Shown: positions 43,907-52,262, counted from the first letter of the stretch. The stretch is DNA of 64,000 nt from Paracidovorax citrulli (GCF_900100305.1 NZ_FNEY01000005.1:124001-188000), one strand, 5' to 3'. Made by a program: numbers and translations. Notes: generated by a model from the sequence alone, not told the origin.

Positions 43907-46236
43907 GTCCTGGCCTTCGCCGCCGCCTCGGCGTTTTCATAGGCCTCCAGGAAGGCCTGGCCAGAGAAGGCCGCCAGGTCGTCCTCGGCGCCGCGCCGGA
44001 TCTCGGCGAAATTGCGCTTGTACTCGTCCCACAGCGCTGCCTTGCGGCTCGTGGCCGACAGCTTGCCGAACACCCCACCGGTCACGTCGGTGCGCTGCTC
44101 CAGGGCCGCGGGATCGAAACGCTCCAGCGCCTCGGCGTAGGCCGCGCGCAGGCCGGCCATCAGGGCCACCTGGTGGACCCGCAGGTCGTCGTAGGCCTCC
44201 TGCATGGCGGGGATCGGCTTCATGAACCCCGGGAAATTCTGCCCGATCATCTGCATGACCACGCCCTCGGGCGTCGGCAGGAACTTCAGCGGATTGTTCG
44301 CGCCGGAGGAAATCACCGTCACGCCTGCGCGGAATTCGCGCTTGATCTCGGAGCGGGCGGCCAGCAGGTCGATGGTGCCCTGCACGGCCACGCGGAAGGC
44401 TTCCCCGAACGATCGCATGAACTCGGGACTGAGCTTCTGCGGCTCGACCTTCTTCTGCAGCACCCCCGCGCCTTCCAGGAAGGCGGCGATCAGCGACTGC
44501 AACTCCGCTGGCGAAGCGGCTTCCAGTTCCGGCAGCACCGGAGCCAGGGGCGACTTCGGGGTGCCCTCTTCCCCAGCCGGGCCGTGGGAGGCGGTGGGCG
44601 CAGGAGCGGGCGCGGGGGCCGGCGCCGGGACTGGAGCAGGCGTGCCGGCCGCGGCAGGAACATGCGCCAGCGCCACCTCCTCGATGGGCACGGCCTTCGC
44701 ATCGCCGGCAGCCAGCCCGGAAAGCGTGGCTTGCGGCAGCACGTCGACAGCAGCGGGGGCGGGCCCGCTCTCCACGGGCGGCCAGCCCAGTGGATCGGCC
44801 GAAGCGGAACCGGAGCCGAAGGCACCAAGGTCGAGTCCTTCCACACGCTGCAGGCCCTCCAGCGGAGGGGCCGGTGGCGCGGCGGACGCCATGCCCGGGT
44901 TCGTGCCGGCGCCCTGGACGACCGGCGGGGAACTTCCCGGCACCTCTGCCGCGCCGGGGAGCCCCGGCCCCACCGGCGCCTGCACGCCCCTCGGAAGGCT
45001 GAACGACTGAGACAGGTCGGACCCCGAACCGAGCACCATCGCCGAACGTTCGGGCACCAGTGCCGAGGCCGCATCCGAGCCGCCCGTGAAGAGCCGCAGC
45101 GGGTCGAGTTCGTCGCGCGGGTCCAGCGCCTTGGGCAGCCCGGCATGGGCCGGGTTGTCCATGTCGTGCGCGAATTTCGCGCCGCTGGCCGGCAGCGACT
45201 GCAGCAGTTCGTCGTGCCGCATGTTGGCGATCTCGCTCAGGCTCTTAGCCTGCAAACCGCTCCCCCAGGCATCCTTTTTCTCCTCGCCCTTGCGGGGGTC
45301 CACCGCGAAAAGATCGAAGTCCTCCGGAATGACGAGGGCCCGGGGGGCCGGTGCCGCGGCGGGCCTGTCCTGCGGCACCGCCGGGGACCAGGCATTGTCC
45401 TGCCGACCCTGGTCGGAAGGCACCGGAATCGCCGATGCGGGCGACGCGGCGAAACCATGGACCCCGTCCGGGGCAGGCATGGACGCGGACCGGGATGGCG
45501 GCACAGGTGCGTCGGCGGGCACGGGGCCGAACGCGGGTATGGGCGCAGTCGAGGCCGTGGGCAAGGCGGCCGGCGCCGGGGCCCGGGACGGGGCCGAGGC
45601 GGCGATGGCCGGCCCTTCCACGCGACCAAGCATCGCGAAGGGGTTGTCGTCTTCCTCCGCAGAGGCCGCGGCCGCCGCCAGGCCTTCTCCCGTTCCGGCC
45701 GCAGGCATCGCCACAGGCGGCGACGGCACGACAGTCAGCCCCTCGCCCTGCGGCACGTTCGCCACCGGAATGGCTACGGGAACGGAAACGGGAACCGGCA
45801 CGCCGGCGGCAGAGGCCGGGGACGACGGATTCGCTACCGGAGCGGGCGCAGATACGGGTTCGGGGGCGGGAGCCGGAACTGGAGCAGGAACAGCCGCCAC
45901 GGGAACGAAGGGCGAGCCCGGCACGACGGAATGCAGGACGTAGGGCCCGATGCGGACCTCGTCCCCCACTGCCAGGCGCACCTCTTCGCCCGAGCGCACT
46001 TCGGCACCCGCCACGAAAATCGACCGGCGCTCGCAGAGATTGGCGATGAAGGCGGCCTCGGATTCGATGCGCACCATCGCATGCACGCGGGCGACACCCG
46101 CATCGCTGTCGGACAGCACGAGCTTGTTCTGCCCTCCGCGGCCGATCGTTCCGCCCGCCACGCCGAATACCGCCGTCCATAAGCGGTCCACCGCTTCGTC
46201 CGCATGGCGGACGACCCTGAGTTCGACTTTGTCCAT
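43903..46236 (-). CDS. tagH: T6SS FHA-domain protein TagH (Fha)
   Basis: Phosphothreonine-reading scaffold that triggers assembly after phosphorylation. The protein has 777 residues: an N-terminal FHA domain about 25-105 with GGTIGRGGQNKLVLSDSD, VARVHAMVRIE and VGDEVRIGPYVLHSV. A very long Pro/Ala/Val-rich linker follows (about 110-550) with runs such as VPAPVPAPAPEP and AAPAPTASHGP. The C-terminal TagH/VasC domain (about 555-777) has FMRSFGEAFRVAVQGTIDLLAARSEIK and ALWDEYKRNFAEIRRGAEDDL. The linker contains numerous Thr/Ser that could be kinase targets. It lies 21 bp after the lipoprotein gene. Confidence 0.9.
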   Translation of the reverse strand: MDKVELRVVRHADEAVDRLWTAVFGVAGGTIGRGGQNKLVLSDSDAGVARVHAMVRIESEAAFIANLCERRSIFVAGAEVRSGEEVRLAVGDEVRIGPYVLHSVVPGSPFVPVAAVPAPVPAPAPEPVSAPAPVANPSSPASAAGVPVPVSVPVAIPVANVPQGEGLTVVPSPPVAMPAAGTGEGLAAAAASAEEDDNPFAMLGRVEGPAIAASAPSRAPAPAALPTASTAPIPAFGPVPADAPVPPSRSASMPAPDGVHGFAASPASAIPVPSDQGRQDNAWSPAVPQDRPAAAPAPRALVIPEDFDLFAVDPRKGEEKKDAWGSGLQAKSLSEIANMRHDELLQSLPASGAKFAHDMDNPAHAGLPKALDPRDELDPLRLFTGGSDAASALVPERSAMVLGSGSDLSQSFSLPRGVQAPVGPGLPGAAEVPGSSPPVVQGAGTNPGMASAAPPAPPLEGLQRVEGLDLGAFGSGSASADPLGWPPVESGPAPAAVDVLPQATLSGLAAGDAKAVPIEEVALAHVPAAAGTPAPVPAPAPAPAPAPTASHGPAGEEGTPKSPLAPVLPELEAASPAELQSLIAAFLEGAGVLQKKVEPQKLSPEFMRSFGEAFRVAVQGTIDLLAARSEIKREFRAGVTVISSGANNPLKFLPTPEGVVMQMIGQNFPGFMKPIPAMQEAYDDLRVHQVALMAGLRAAYAEALERFDPAALEQRTDVTGGVFGKLSATSRKAALWDEYKRNFAEIRRGAEDDLAAFSGQAFLEAYENAEAAAKART

Positions 46237-46257
46237 GTCCGCTACGACCCGCCGGGG

Positions 46258-46758
46258 TCAGGGCGCCTTCTTGGCCGGGAGGGCGCGCTTCGCGCGCATG
46301 GTGACCACCGCACGCGCGGCGTTGAATTCCTTGCCCCAGACCGGATGGCCCTTCTCGACATCGCTCAACTGGAAGCCGGGATCCTGCTGCAGCGCTGTTT
46401 CGAAATTCTGGCGGCACTGGCGCAGCCGTCCCAGGGCGCAATGGCTGAACGCGATGAACTTGTAGGCCTTGACCTGCGATGCGGAAGGCAGCTCGGGCGC
46501 GGTGCTCAAAGGCGTGAGGGCAGCGATGGCCTCGTCGTACCGGCCGTCCGCATAGACGTCGAGCGCCTGGGAGAGCGCCTCTTCCTTCAAGGCAGCCGGG
46601 TCTTTCGGTTTCACTGCTTCCTTGCCGTCCGCGCCGGCAGCGGTTCCTTCCGCCTGCGCCTGGCCGCCGCCCGCCTGGCCCGCAGGGGGCGTCTCGCAGC
46701 CGCTCAGCAAGATGCCCACCAGGCACATTCCACCAATGAGCTTCGTCTTAGATGCCAT
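46258..46758 (-). CDS. TssQ-like T6SS-associated lipoprotein
   Basis: A protein of 166 residues with a lipobox (KLIGGMCLVGILLSGC, Cys about residue 21), then a Gly/Gln/Ala-rich stretch. From about residue 55 there are tetratricopeptide-like helices: ALSQALDVYADGRYDEAIAALTPL, KAYKFIAFSHCALGRLRQCRQNFETALQQDPGF. The latter motif resembles the TssQ family of T6SS lipoproteins annotated in Burkholderiales; its function is not known to me. The start at 46758 has GAGGT just upstream and places the signal at the N-terminus. Confidence 0.75.
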   Translation of the reverse strand: MASKTKLIGGMCLVGILLSGCETPPAGQAGGGQAQAEGTAAGADGKEAVKPKDPAALKEEALSQALDVYADGRYDEAIAALTPLSTAPELPSASQVKAYKFIAFSHCALGRLRQCRQNFETALQQDPGFQLSDVEKGHPVWGKEFNAARAVVTMRAKRALPAKKAP

Positions 46759-46864
46759 GCTTACCTCGTCAAAAAAATGGCAGGTGCACCAGCGGCCGCG
46801 GCCGCCAGACACCGTCCCGTATTTCCACGCCCCGCCGGCCGGAGATCCGGCCACCGGAACGAAA

Positions 46865-48850
46865 TCACTCGAATTTGTGGGTCAGCACCACGGATTCGCC
46901 CCGCCGCACCTGCACCATCCGGGTGACCGTTTGCGATGCCGGATTGGAAAGCTCGATGCGGTGGAAGCCCTCCGACAGGGTCAACTGGGTCAGAGGCGGC
47001 GTGGTACCGACGGGAACCCGGTCCACGGTGACGTTGCCCCATGGCATGACACGCAGGATCACCCTGCCGGTGTTTTCCGCCTCGCGGCCGGCCGTCCGCG
47101 GGGACCGCGCGGAATCCTCCGCGGCAGGCACCGAAGCAGCCGGTGCCGGGCCCGCATGCGCCGCCGATGCCGCAGGAAGGGCCGCCGCCGCGGGTGCGCT
47201 GGCGCGCGACGCCGGCTCCGCCGGCGGCAACGCCGCGGACGCCACCACGGCAGGTGCAGAGGCTGCGGCATCCTGGGCCGCGGGAACGGCCGTCGCCTGC
47301 AGCGAACGCGCGGTCAGCTGGGTCAGGGCCTCTTCGGCCTGCATTCGATGGGCACCGTTCGGGAACGCGCTCAGATAGGCCTGCACGGATTCCACGGTAT
47401 TGATGCGGGAAGCCAGCTCCCACTGGCTCGCCTCCTGCACAGCCATCCGCTCGCGCGCTGCCGCCTCGCTGGATGCCTGCACCGTCCACCACACGCCACC
47501 GACCAGCAGCAGCGCCAGCACCGCCAGCAACGGCACGAGCCAGGCAGGTCGCCCGGACTTCGAAGGCACCGGAACGGACGCCGCCACGGCAGGCGCAGCG
47601 GCTCTGGCGCCAGCGGAGGACGCGGCTGCCGCCCGGGAGGCCGGCTTTTCGCCACGGTGGCCGCCGTCGCCGTGCATCTCCGACGCGACGGCGGCAGCGG
47701 ACGGCTCCATCCTCGAAGGCGGGATGTCCTGCAGCGGCATCGGCTGCGTGGGTTGCAGGAAGGCGTCATCCTCGGCCACGCGGCGTTCCGCGCCGGCGCC
47801 GTGGGCACCGGCAGGGGCCAAATGCGAAGGGATCATGGAAGCCACGGCCTCCACGGGGCGCAGCGCCGGAGAGGTTGCGGATGCCTCGGGCACCGGCTCC
47901 GACGCCCGGACCGCCACCTCCGCACCGGCGGCCGCCGCGGAAGCATGCGGCCAGGAAATGGTCACGGTCTTGAGACCCAGCAACTGCCGCAGCTCGGCAA
48001 TGCCCTGCGGCCGGTCCTGCGGCTTGACCGCGAGCGCGCTCTGCACACCGTGCAGGAAACGCGCGCTGAACCCCGGGCAGTTCTCCGGCGTGAGCCGGGC
48101 CAGCGGATCGTTGATCATCCGCGCGACCGACGTCGCGGGAGGACGCCCGGTGATCGCCTGGTAGAGCACCGCACCCAGCTGATAGATATCGGTCCACGCC
48201 CCCTGGGGCATCGCACCGTCGTCCACGTACTGCTCTATGGGCGCGAAGCCGGGCTTGAGCACCATGGTCAGCGCCTGGGTCATATCGCCGATGATGCGCC
48301 GCGCCGCGCCGAAATCCAGCAGCACCGGCATGCCCGATTCCTGCAGGAAGATGTTGTCCGGCGCGATGTCGCGGTGATAGCAGTCTGCCGCGTGGAGCAT
48401 CTCCAGCACGTCGAGGATGGGCACCAGCACCGCCGACAGCCAGGCCTCGTCCACCGTGTGCTGCTGTGCCAGGAAGGAGCGGAAGGTCTGCCCCTCGTAA
48501 TACTGCATGACCATGTAGGCCGTGCCGTTGGCCTCGAAGAACCGGTACACATGCACCAGCGCCGGATGGGAAAACTTGGCCAGGAGCCGCGCCTCGTTGA
48601 TGAAGCTGCGCAGTCCCGCGTCGAAAGCGCCGCGGTGCTGGGACCGCACATGCACCTCGTTGCCATCCTTGCGGCCGGCCAGGGTGGCGGGCATGTACTC
48701 CTTGATCGCCACGATGCGGTCAAGGCTCAGGTCGCGCGCCTTGTAGACGATGCCGAACCCCCCCTCGCCCACGACATCGTTCAGCCGGTACTCCCCGACT
48801 TGCACGCCGGGGCCCAGGCAGTTCGCGGAGCCACTGAATTCCTTGTCCAT
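46865..48850 (-). CDS. Transmembrane Ser/Thr protein kinase of the T6SS (PpkA-like)
   Basis: First gene of the minus-strand cluster, 661 residues. The kinase domain spans about 18-290: glycine loop GEGGFGIVY, the lysine of VAIKEY, catalytic loop HRDIAPDNIF (about 156-165) and DFGAAR (about 177). The catalytic loop has Ala where eukaryotic kinases have Lys (HRDxKPxN), a variation found in several bacterial kinases. An Ala/Pro-rich stretch leads to one membrane helix (about 430-452, WLVPLLAVLALLLVGGVWW). The periplasmic end has a PEGA-like beta domain (about 593-661, GRVILRVMPWGNVTVDRVPVGTTPPL). Probably phosphorylates TagH, opposed by the phosphatase in the same operon. Confidence 0.88.
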   Translation of the reverse strand: MDKEFSGSANCLGPGVQVGEYRLNDVVGEGGFGIVYKARDLSLDRIVAIKEYMPATLAGRKDGNEVHVRSQHRGAFDAGLRSFINEARLLAKFSHPALVHVYRFFEANGTAYMVMQYYEGQTFRSFLAQQHTVDEAWLSAVLVPILDVLEMLHAADCYHRDIAPDNIFLQESGMPVLLDFGAARRIIGDMTQALTMVLKPGFAPIEQYVDDGAMPQGAWTDIYQLGAVLYQAITGRPPATSVARMINDPLARLTPENCPGFSARFLHGVQSALAVKPQDRPQGIAELRQLLGLKTVTISWPHASAAAAGAEVAVRASEPVPEASATSPALRPVEAVASMIPSHLAPAGAHGAGAERRVAEDDAFLQPTQPMPLQDIPPSRMEPSAAAVASEMHGDGGHRGEKPASRAAAASSAGARAAAPAVAASVPVPSKSGRPAWLVPLLAVLALLLVGGVWWTVQASSEAAARERMAVQEASQWELASRINTVESVQAYLSAFPNGAHRMQAEEALTQLTARSLQATAVPAAQDAAASAPAVVASAALPPAEPASRASAPAAAALPAASAAHAGPAPAASVPAAEDSARSPRTAGREAENTGRVILRVMPWGNVTVDRVPVGTTPPLTQLTLSEGFHRIELSNPASQTVTRMVQVRRGESVVLTHKFE

Positions 48851-49418
48851 GAGTTCACGCTTCCAAGCACCGCTGCGGGCGGCGCGAACGTCGCCGGCCG
48901 CCGGGCAGGGCCCCGCCGCGAAATCCCGTCTCCTGCATGTCGAGCACCAAAGTCAAGGCATCACTCCCAGCCGGCTGTTTCTAGTCTGTATGGAGATGGC
49001 GGAAAAGTGTATCGCCCGCCGCCGTCTCGTTGACCCCGCCAGGCACCGGGAAAGCGGGGCTCTACGGGGGACCGGCAAGTGTAACGGGAACATGTGACAC
49101 GCCCCTGCCATCCCGGTCCCCGTCGAACAAAAAGACAAATTGTTTCTTTTGTTTCCTGAAACTAAACAATGTTGAAAATTGGAGTATTTTCAAACGAACC
49201 GCCCCTCCCTATCATCGGCGGCGCAACTAGGCACCCGAAGAAGCATGCCTGATCGCCTCGCGCAGCCCCTGGGAGGGGGGATGCTCCAGGCGAATATGGT
49301 CAGGGCTCTTTGGCGAAAGGCCCCGTTCGTGAGGAACAGGCCACCGCGATGCGAGCGGGTCGGTTCCATTTTTATCTTTCAAAGCGCGTACGCGCAGTCC
49401 ATCAAAAGGAAGCATTCC
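48851..49418. other. Divergent promoter region between the kinase operon and hcp
   Basis: 568 bp without a gene. The section nearest the kinase is GC-rich. At 49130-49200 the sequence becomes strikingly AT-rich, with the inverted repeats GTTTC-CT-GAAAC (49151-49162) and TTGAAAAT-N6-ATTTTCAA (49172-49193). Near hcp there is a perfect 12-bp palindrome GCGCGTACGCGC (49384-49395). I could not find a convincing sigma-54 site or a minus-strand promoter. Confidence 0.5.
49172..49215 (+). promoter_or_regulatory. Candidate hcp promoter with overlapping palindrome
   Basis: TTTTCA (49187-49192) and TATCAT (49210-49215) are 17 bp apart and point to hcp, leaving a leader of about 200 nt. The -35 box is part of the palindrome TTGAAAAT-N6-ATTTTCAA (49172-49193), so a regulator bound there would interfere with or help polymerase. 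The -35 match is only moderate. Confidence 0.4.
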
Positions 49419-49901
49419 ATGTCCGTCGATATGTTCATGAAGGTTGAAGGTGCCAGCGGCGAATCACAAGACGCCAACCACAAGAGCTGGACCGACATCC
49501 GCTCCTTCACCTGGGGCGCGACGCAACCCAACTCGATGGCCACGGGCAGCGGCGCCGGCGCCGGCAAGGTCACTTTCCACGACCTGAACGTCGTGGCCAA
49601 GATCGACAAGGCCTACCCGGCCGTGCTCAAGCACTGCTCCTCCGGCAAGCACCTGGGTCAGGTGGAGATCTCGATGTGCAAGGCCGGCGGCACGCAGATC
49701 GAATTCAGCAAGATCACGCTCACCGACGTGCTGGTCACGAGCGTCACCGTCAGCGGCACCGACGGCAGCGATGCCGTCCTGGTGAATTACGCATTCCAGG
49801 CCGCCAAAATCAAGACCCAATACTGGGAACAGACGAACCAGGGCGGCAAGGGTGCAGAAAGCTCGGCCGGCTGGAACATCAAGGAAAACAAAGAAGCCTG
49901 A
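49419..49901 (+). CDS. hcp: T6SS tube protein Hcp (TssD)
   Basis: Hexameric ring that stacks into the secreted inner tube and carries small effectors. The protein has 160 residues: VDMFMKVEGASGESQDANHKSW at the start, EIRSFTWG-like DIRSFTWGATQP, VTFHDLNVVAKIDKAYPAVLKHC, and VLVNYAFQAAKIKTQYWEQ, all typical of the Hcp1 class. AAAAGGAAG lies just before the ATG at 49419. It is transcribed opposite to the rest of the cluster and has its own terminator, as fits a protein needed in large amounts. The tube gene normally sits between tssC and tssE; here that place is taken by hairpins and tagJ. Confidence 0.96.
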   Translation: MSVDMFMKVEGASGESQDANHKSWTDIRSFTWGATQPNSMATGSGAGAGKVTFHDLNVVAKIDKAYPAVLKHCSSGKHLGQVEISMCKAGGTQIEFSKITLTDVLVTSVTVSGTDGSDAVLVNYAFQAAKIKTQYWEQTNQGGKGAESSAGWNIKENKEA

Positions 49902-49914
49902 TTCTTCGCTTCGC

Positions 49915-49950
49915 AAAAGCCGGAGCCTTCACAAAGGCTCCGGCTTTTTT
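49915..49950 (+). terminator. Strong intrinsic terminator after hcp
   Basis: AAAAGCCGGAGCC (49915-49927), loop TTCACAAA, GGCTCCGGCTTTTTT (49936-49950): a perfect stem followed by a T-run, 14 bp after the hcp stop. It would separate hcp from the effector remnant downstream, so the latter pair must have had its own promoter or relied on read-through. Confidence 0.9.
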
Positions 49951-50172
49951 CATGCAATGCATAAATAAATTGCATGCATTCTCACTGGAACCACCTGCCT
50001 GCCATTCGGGGCGGCGCGGCAGTCGGCAGGCCAGTGTTCGGCGTATTCGCCGATCCCCGTTATTCGCAGAGTTATCTCCCGGCGCCCTGCCGTACCGGCC
50101 GATTGCGCATGCGCGGCAAATCGCGCGCTTCCACGAATACGCGGCGGCTGATTACCTTCCAAAGGGCCCCTT

Positions 50173-50425
50173 CTGCCAGAACAAATCGACCACGCCTTCC
50201 TGAGCGCCCTGGAAGGCGGCCCGCAGACGACCGGCTACGTACCGGCGGAGAAAGTCAGCAAGAGCCGCGCGAAGATCGCGACCGGGTCGATCTCGGCCAG
50301 AGGTCCGAGAACGACCTGAAAAACCTCGGCCTCGCCAGCCCTTTCGCCAAGCTCAAACCCTACCTGACGTCCAAAGGCCTACCCGGCACGGCAAGGAAGC
50401 CGCACTGCCGGAGAAAATCAAATGA
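50173..50425 (+). pseudogene. Wreck of a pesticin/T4-lysozyme-like muramidase effector gene
   Basis: Three short pieces in three different frames resemble one protein. From 50173: LPEQIDHAFLSALEGG, then TTGYVPAEKVSKS, the N-terminal part of the pesticin-like muramidase domain. Just after IATG (about 50286-50288) a single missing base shifts the frame, after which DLGQRSENDLKNLGLASPF and KLKPYLTSKG continue; together they rebuild the family motif IATGFDLGQ. About 100 codons of the usual middle are then missing, and GKEAALPEKIK with a stop (50390-50425) in the third frame matches the usual C-terminus. The old stop overlaps the next gene's start as AAATGA. The sequence between the hcp terminator and 50173 is not recognisable. 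Confidence 0.65.
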
Positions 50426-51090
50426 AACGATGGATCGTCCTGGCGGCCGCGGCGCTGGCTGCCGGCACCCTGCAGGCTGCCGGGGCCCCCGCCCCCACCG
50501 TGCGCGTCGCCAACCCGGAACTGCTGGCCGCGCTGCAGAACCCCGAGGCAGCCCTTCAGGCCGCGCGCACGCCGCTCGCATTCGACAACGGCGAGTCGGC
50601 CCGCAACTGCCGCGAATATGCGGAGCTGCTGCCGAAGAGCCGCCCCGTCGAGTCGGAACGCAACTTCGAGATCCGCGGCGAATACCTGCTGTGCGACGCC
50701 CTGCACCTGGTGGCCGGCAAGCCCTTCGCCGCGGAGAAGGCCGGGGTCGCCGCGCGCCGGGCCAGAACGCTCCATGACAGGCTCGATGTGCGGACGTTCC
50801 CGTCATCGCTGCGCAACCGCGCCGATGCGAAGCGCCATACGGTCAAGACGGTGCTTCCCGGAGCCTCGCATGCCCAAGGCGCCGTCGTCGCGGTCGAGAC
50901 GCCGGACCAGCGCTTCCGGCTGGAAGTGGTGGCCACCGTCGCCCCGGGCAAAGGCCGGAAGCCGGAGTGGATCGTCTGGGTGTCGGACGAATCGAAAACC
51001 GGCACCTACCGGGGTTACAGCACCCTCGTCGTGCAACCGCCCCGGAACAAGTCCGGGGCCTACACCGCCGCAGACGCTTCACGCCCCTGA
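50422..51090 (+). CDS. Exported protein of unknown family, probable orphan immunity protein
   Basis: No family recognised. The protein has 222 residues with a Sec signal (MKRWIVLAAAALAAGTLQAAG, cleavage near residue 20). The mature part has two cysteines about 37 residues apart (ARNCREY and YLLCDAL) that could form a disulfide in the periplasm, then a basic region and a beta-rich end (FRLEVVATVAPG, EWIVWVSDES, YSTLVVQPP). The start overlaps the ancestral stop of the decayed muramidase effector (AAATGA), the usual coupling of effector and immunity genes. Periplasmic location fits protection against a cell-wall hydrolase. Immunity is inferred from position only. The reading frame is intact although its partner has collapsed. 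Confidence 0.7.
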   Translation: MKRWIVLAAAALAAGTLQAAGAPAPTVRVANPELLAALQNPEAALQAARTPLAFDNGESARNCREYAELLPKSRPVESERNFEIRGEYLLCDALHLVAGKPFAAEKAGVAARRARTLHDRLDVRTFPSSLRNRADAKRHTVKTVLPGASHAQGAVVAVETPDQRFRLEVVATVAPGKGRKPEWIVWVSDESKTGTYRGYSTLVVQPPRNKSGAYTAADASRP

Positions 51091-51176
51091 GCGGCATCGC
51101 CCGCCATGCCTGCGGAGCGCGCCGGCAGGTAGGGAAGGCGGCGCAGGCTCCACCCGACGGTGCCGCGCCTGCCGGG

Positions 51177-52214
51177 TCACATCGCCACGGCCCGGGCCAC
51201 CATCCGCAGCCAGTCGAAGCCCCCCAGCACCGGCCGGCGCACGAGGCTGTCGCCGCGCAGGGCTTCGACCTTGTCGAGAATGCGCAGCCCGCCCTGCACC
51301 ACGAGGCGCAGCTCCCAACCGATGCGGCCGGGCAGTTGGTGCACGAGCGGGGCGCCCTCCTCCATTAGCGCCCGTGCCCACGCCGCGTTGTCGGCCACCA
51401 GGGCACGCGCCCGCGGATCGGTCGGCTGACGCTGCAGCAGCGCGCGGTCGATGCCGAAGCGCGCCAGATCGGCATCGGTGAGGTAATGCCGTCCGCGGGG
51501 CAGGTCCACGCTGAAGTCCTGCCAGAAATTGATGAGCTGCAGCGCGGTGCAGATCGCATCGCTGCGGGCCAGCGCCCGGGCATCGCCGATGCCGTAGAGG
51601 TGCAGCAACAGCCGCCCCACCGGGTTGGCGGACCGCCGGCAGTAGTCGAGCAGTTCATCCCGATGCGCATAGGTGAGGCCGGCCGACGTCCGCACGATGT
51701 CCTGGGTGAAAGCGCTCAACAGGTCCGCCAGCAGCGGGACGGGAAGCGCGTGTGCACGGATCGCCCTCTGGAGCGGGCCGAACACCGCCGCCCACCGCGC
51801 TCCGGGTGGGTGGCCCGCGGCGATGCGGTGCAGTTCCGTGGTGTATTCCGCCAGTACCTCCAGCCGCTCTGCAGGCGTGTCATCGCCCTCGTCCGCGATG
51901 TCGTCGGCCGTGCGGGCAAAGCCGTAGATCGCGGCGATCGGCTCGCGCAGTGCCGGTGGGCACAGCCAGGACGCCACCGGAAAATTCTCGTAATGCGTGA
52001 CGGGCTGCGCGCGCCATTCCGCATCCCCTTCCGGGGGGCGCGACGACGCCGCCGGTTGGAAGCCTTCCGGTACCCGCGTGGCGGGCGGGGTGGCGGGCAG
52101 GTTGGGCGCTGCAGGCGGTTCAGGCGCTGCCGCCTCGGGAATGTCTGCGTCGCGGCGCGTGGAATGTGGCGTGGTCACCCGGCGATTGTCGCTTGACGCT
52201 GCCGAGGCTTTCAC
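51177..52214 (-). CDS. hpnC: Hydroxysqualene synthase HpnC
   Basis: Converts presqualene diphosphate to hydroxysqualene, second step of the HpnC-HpnD-HpnE route to squalene for hopanoids. The protein has 345 residues from a GTG start. The first 75 or so are Pro/Ala-rich, with the family core beginning at HYENFPVASWLCP. The squalene/phytoene synthase aspartate-rich motifs are ARTADDIADEGDD (about 100-113) and LQLINFWQDFSVDLPRGRHYL (about 225-245). The start is uncertain; a GTG 12 codons later is also possible. The partner hpnD is 11 kb away on the other strand (63632). Confidence 0.85.
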   Translation of the reverse strand: MKASAASSDNRRVTTPHSTRRDADIPEAAAPEPPAAPNLPATPPATRVPEGFQPAASSRPPEGDAEWRAQPVTHYENFPVASWLCPPALREPIAAIYGFARTADDIADEGDDTPAERLEVLAEYTTELHRIAAGHPPGARWAAVFGPLQRAIRAHALPVPLLADLLSAFTQDIVRTSAGLTYAHRDELLDYCRRSANPVGRLLLHLYGIGDARALARSDAICTALQLINFWQDFSVDLPRGRHYLTDADLARFGIDRALLQRQPTDPRARALVADNAAWARALMEEGAPLVHQLPGRIGWELRLVVQGGLRILDKVEALRGDSLVRRPVLGGFDWLRMVARAVAM

Positions 52215-52219
52215 CTAGA

Positions 52220-52241
52220 TTACTAACCAGTCAGTCATTAA
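52220..52241. promoter_or_regulatory. TetR-type operator before the RND efflux genes
   Basis: An AT-rich imperfect palindrome of 22 bp whose ends are TTA and TAA with internal ACC AGT and GTC pieces, containing the direct repeat CAGTCAGTCA. Such elements are commonly bound by TetR-family repressors of RND pumps. It lies between divergent hpnC (start at 52214) and the adaptor gene (start at 52263). No TetR gene is present nearby. Confidence 0.45.
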
Positions 52242-52262
52242 CCGCCCTCCTCGGGAACCACC

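Noticed and set aside
49951-50172. Possible N-terminal part of the decayed effector or a VgrG fragment
   Set aside because: None of the three frames gives a recognisable piece; only an AT-rich inverted repeat (ATGCAAT at 49952-49958, ATTGCAT at 49969-49975) is visible.
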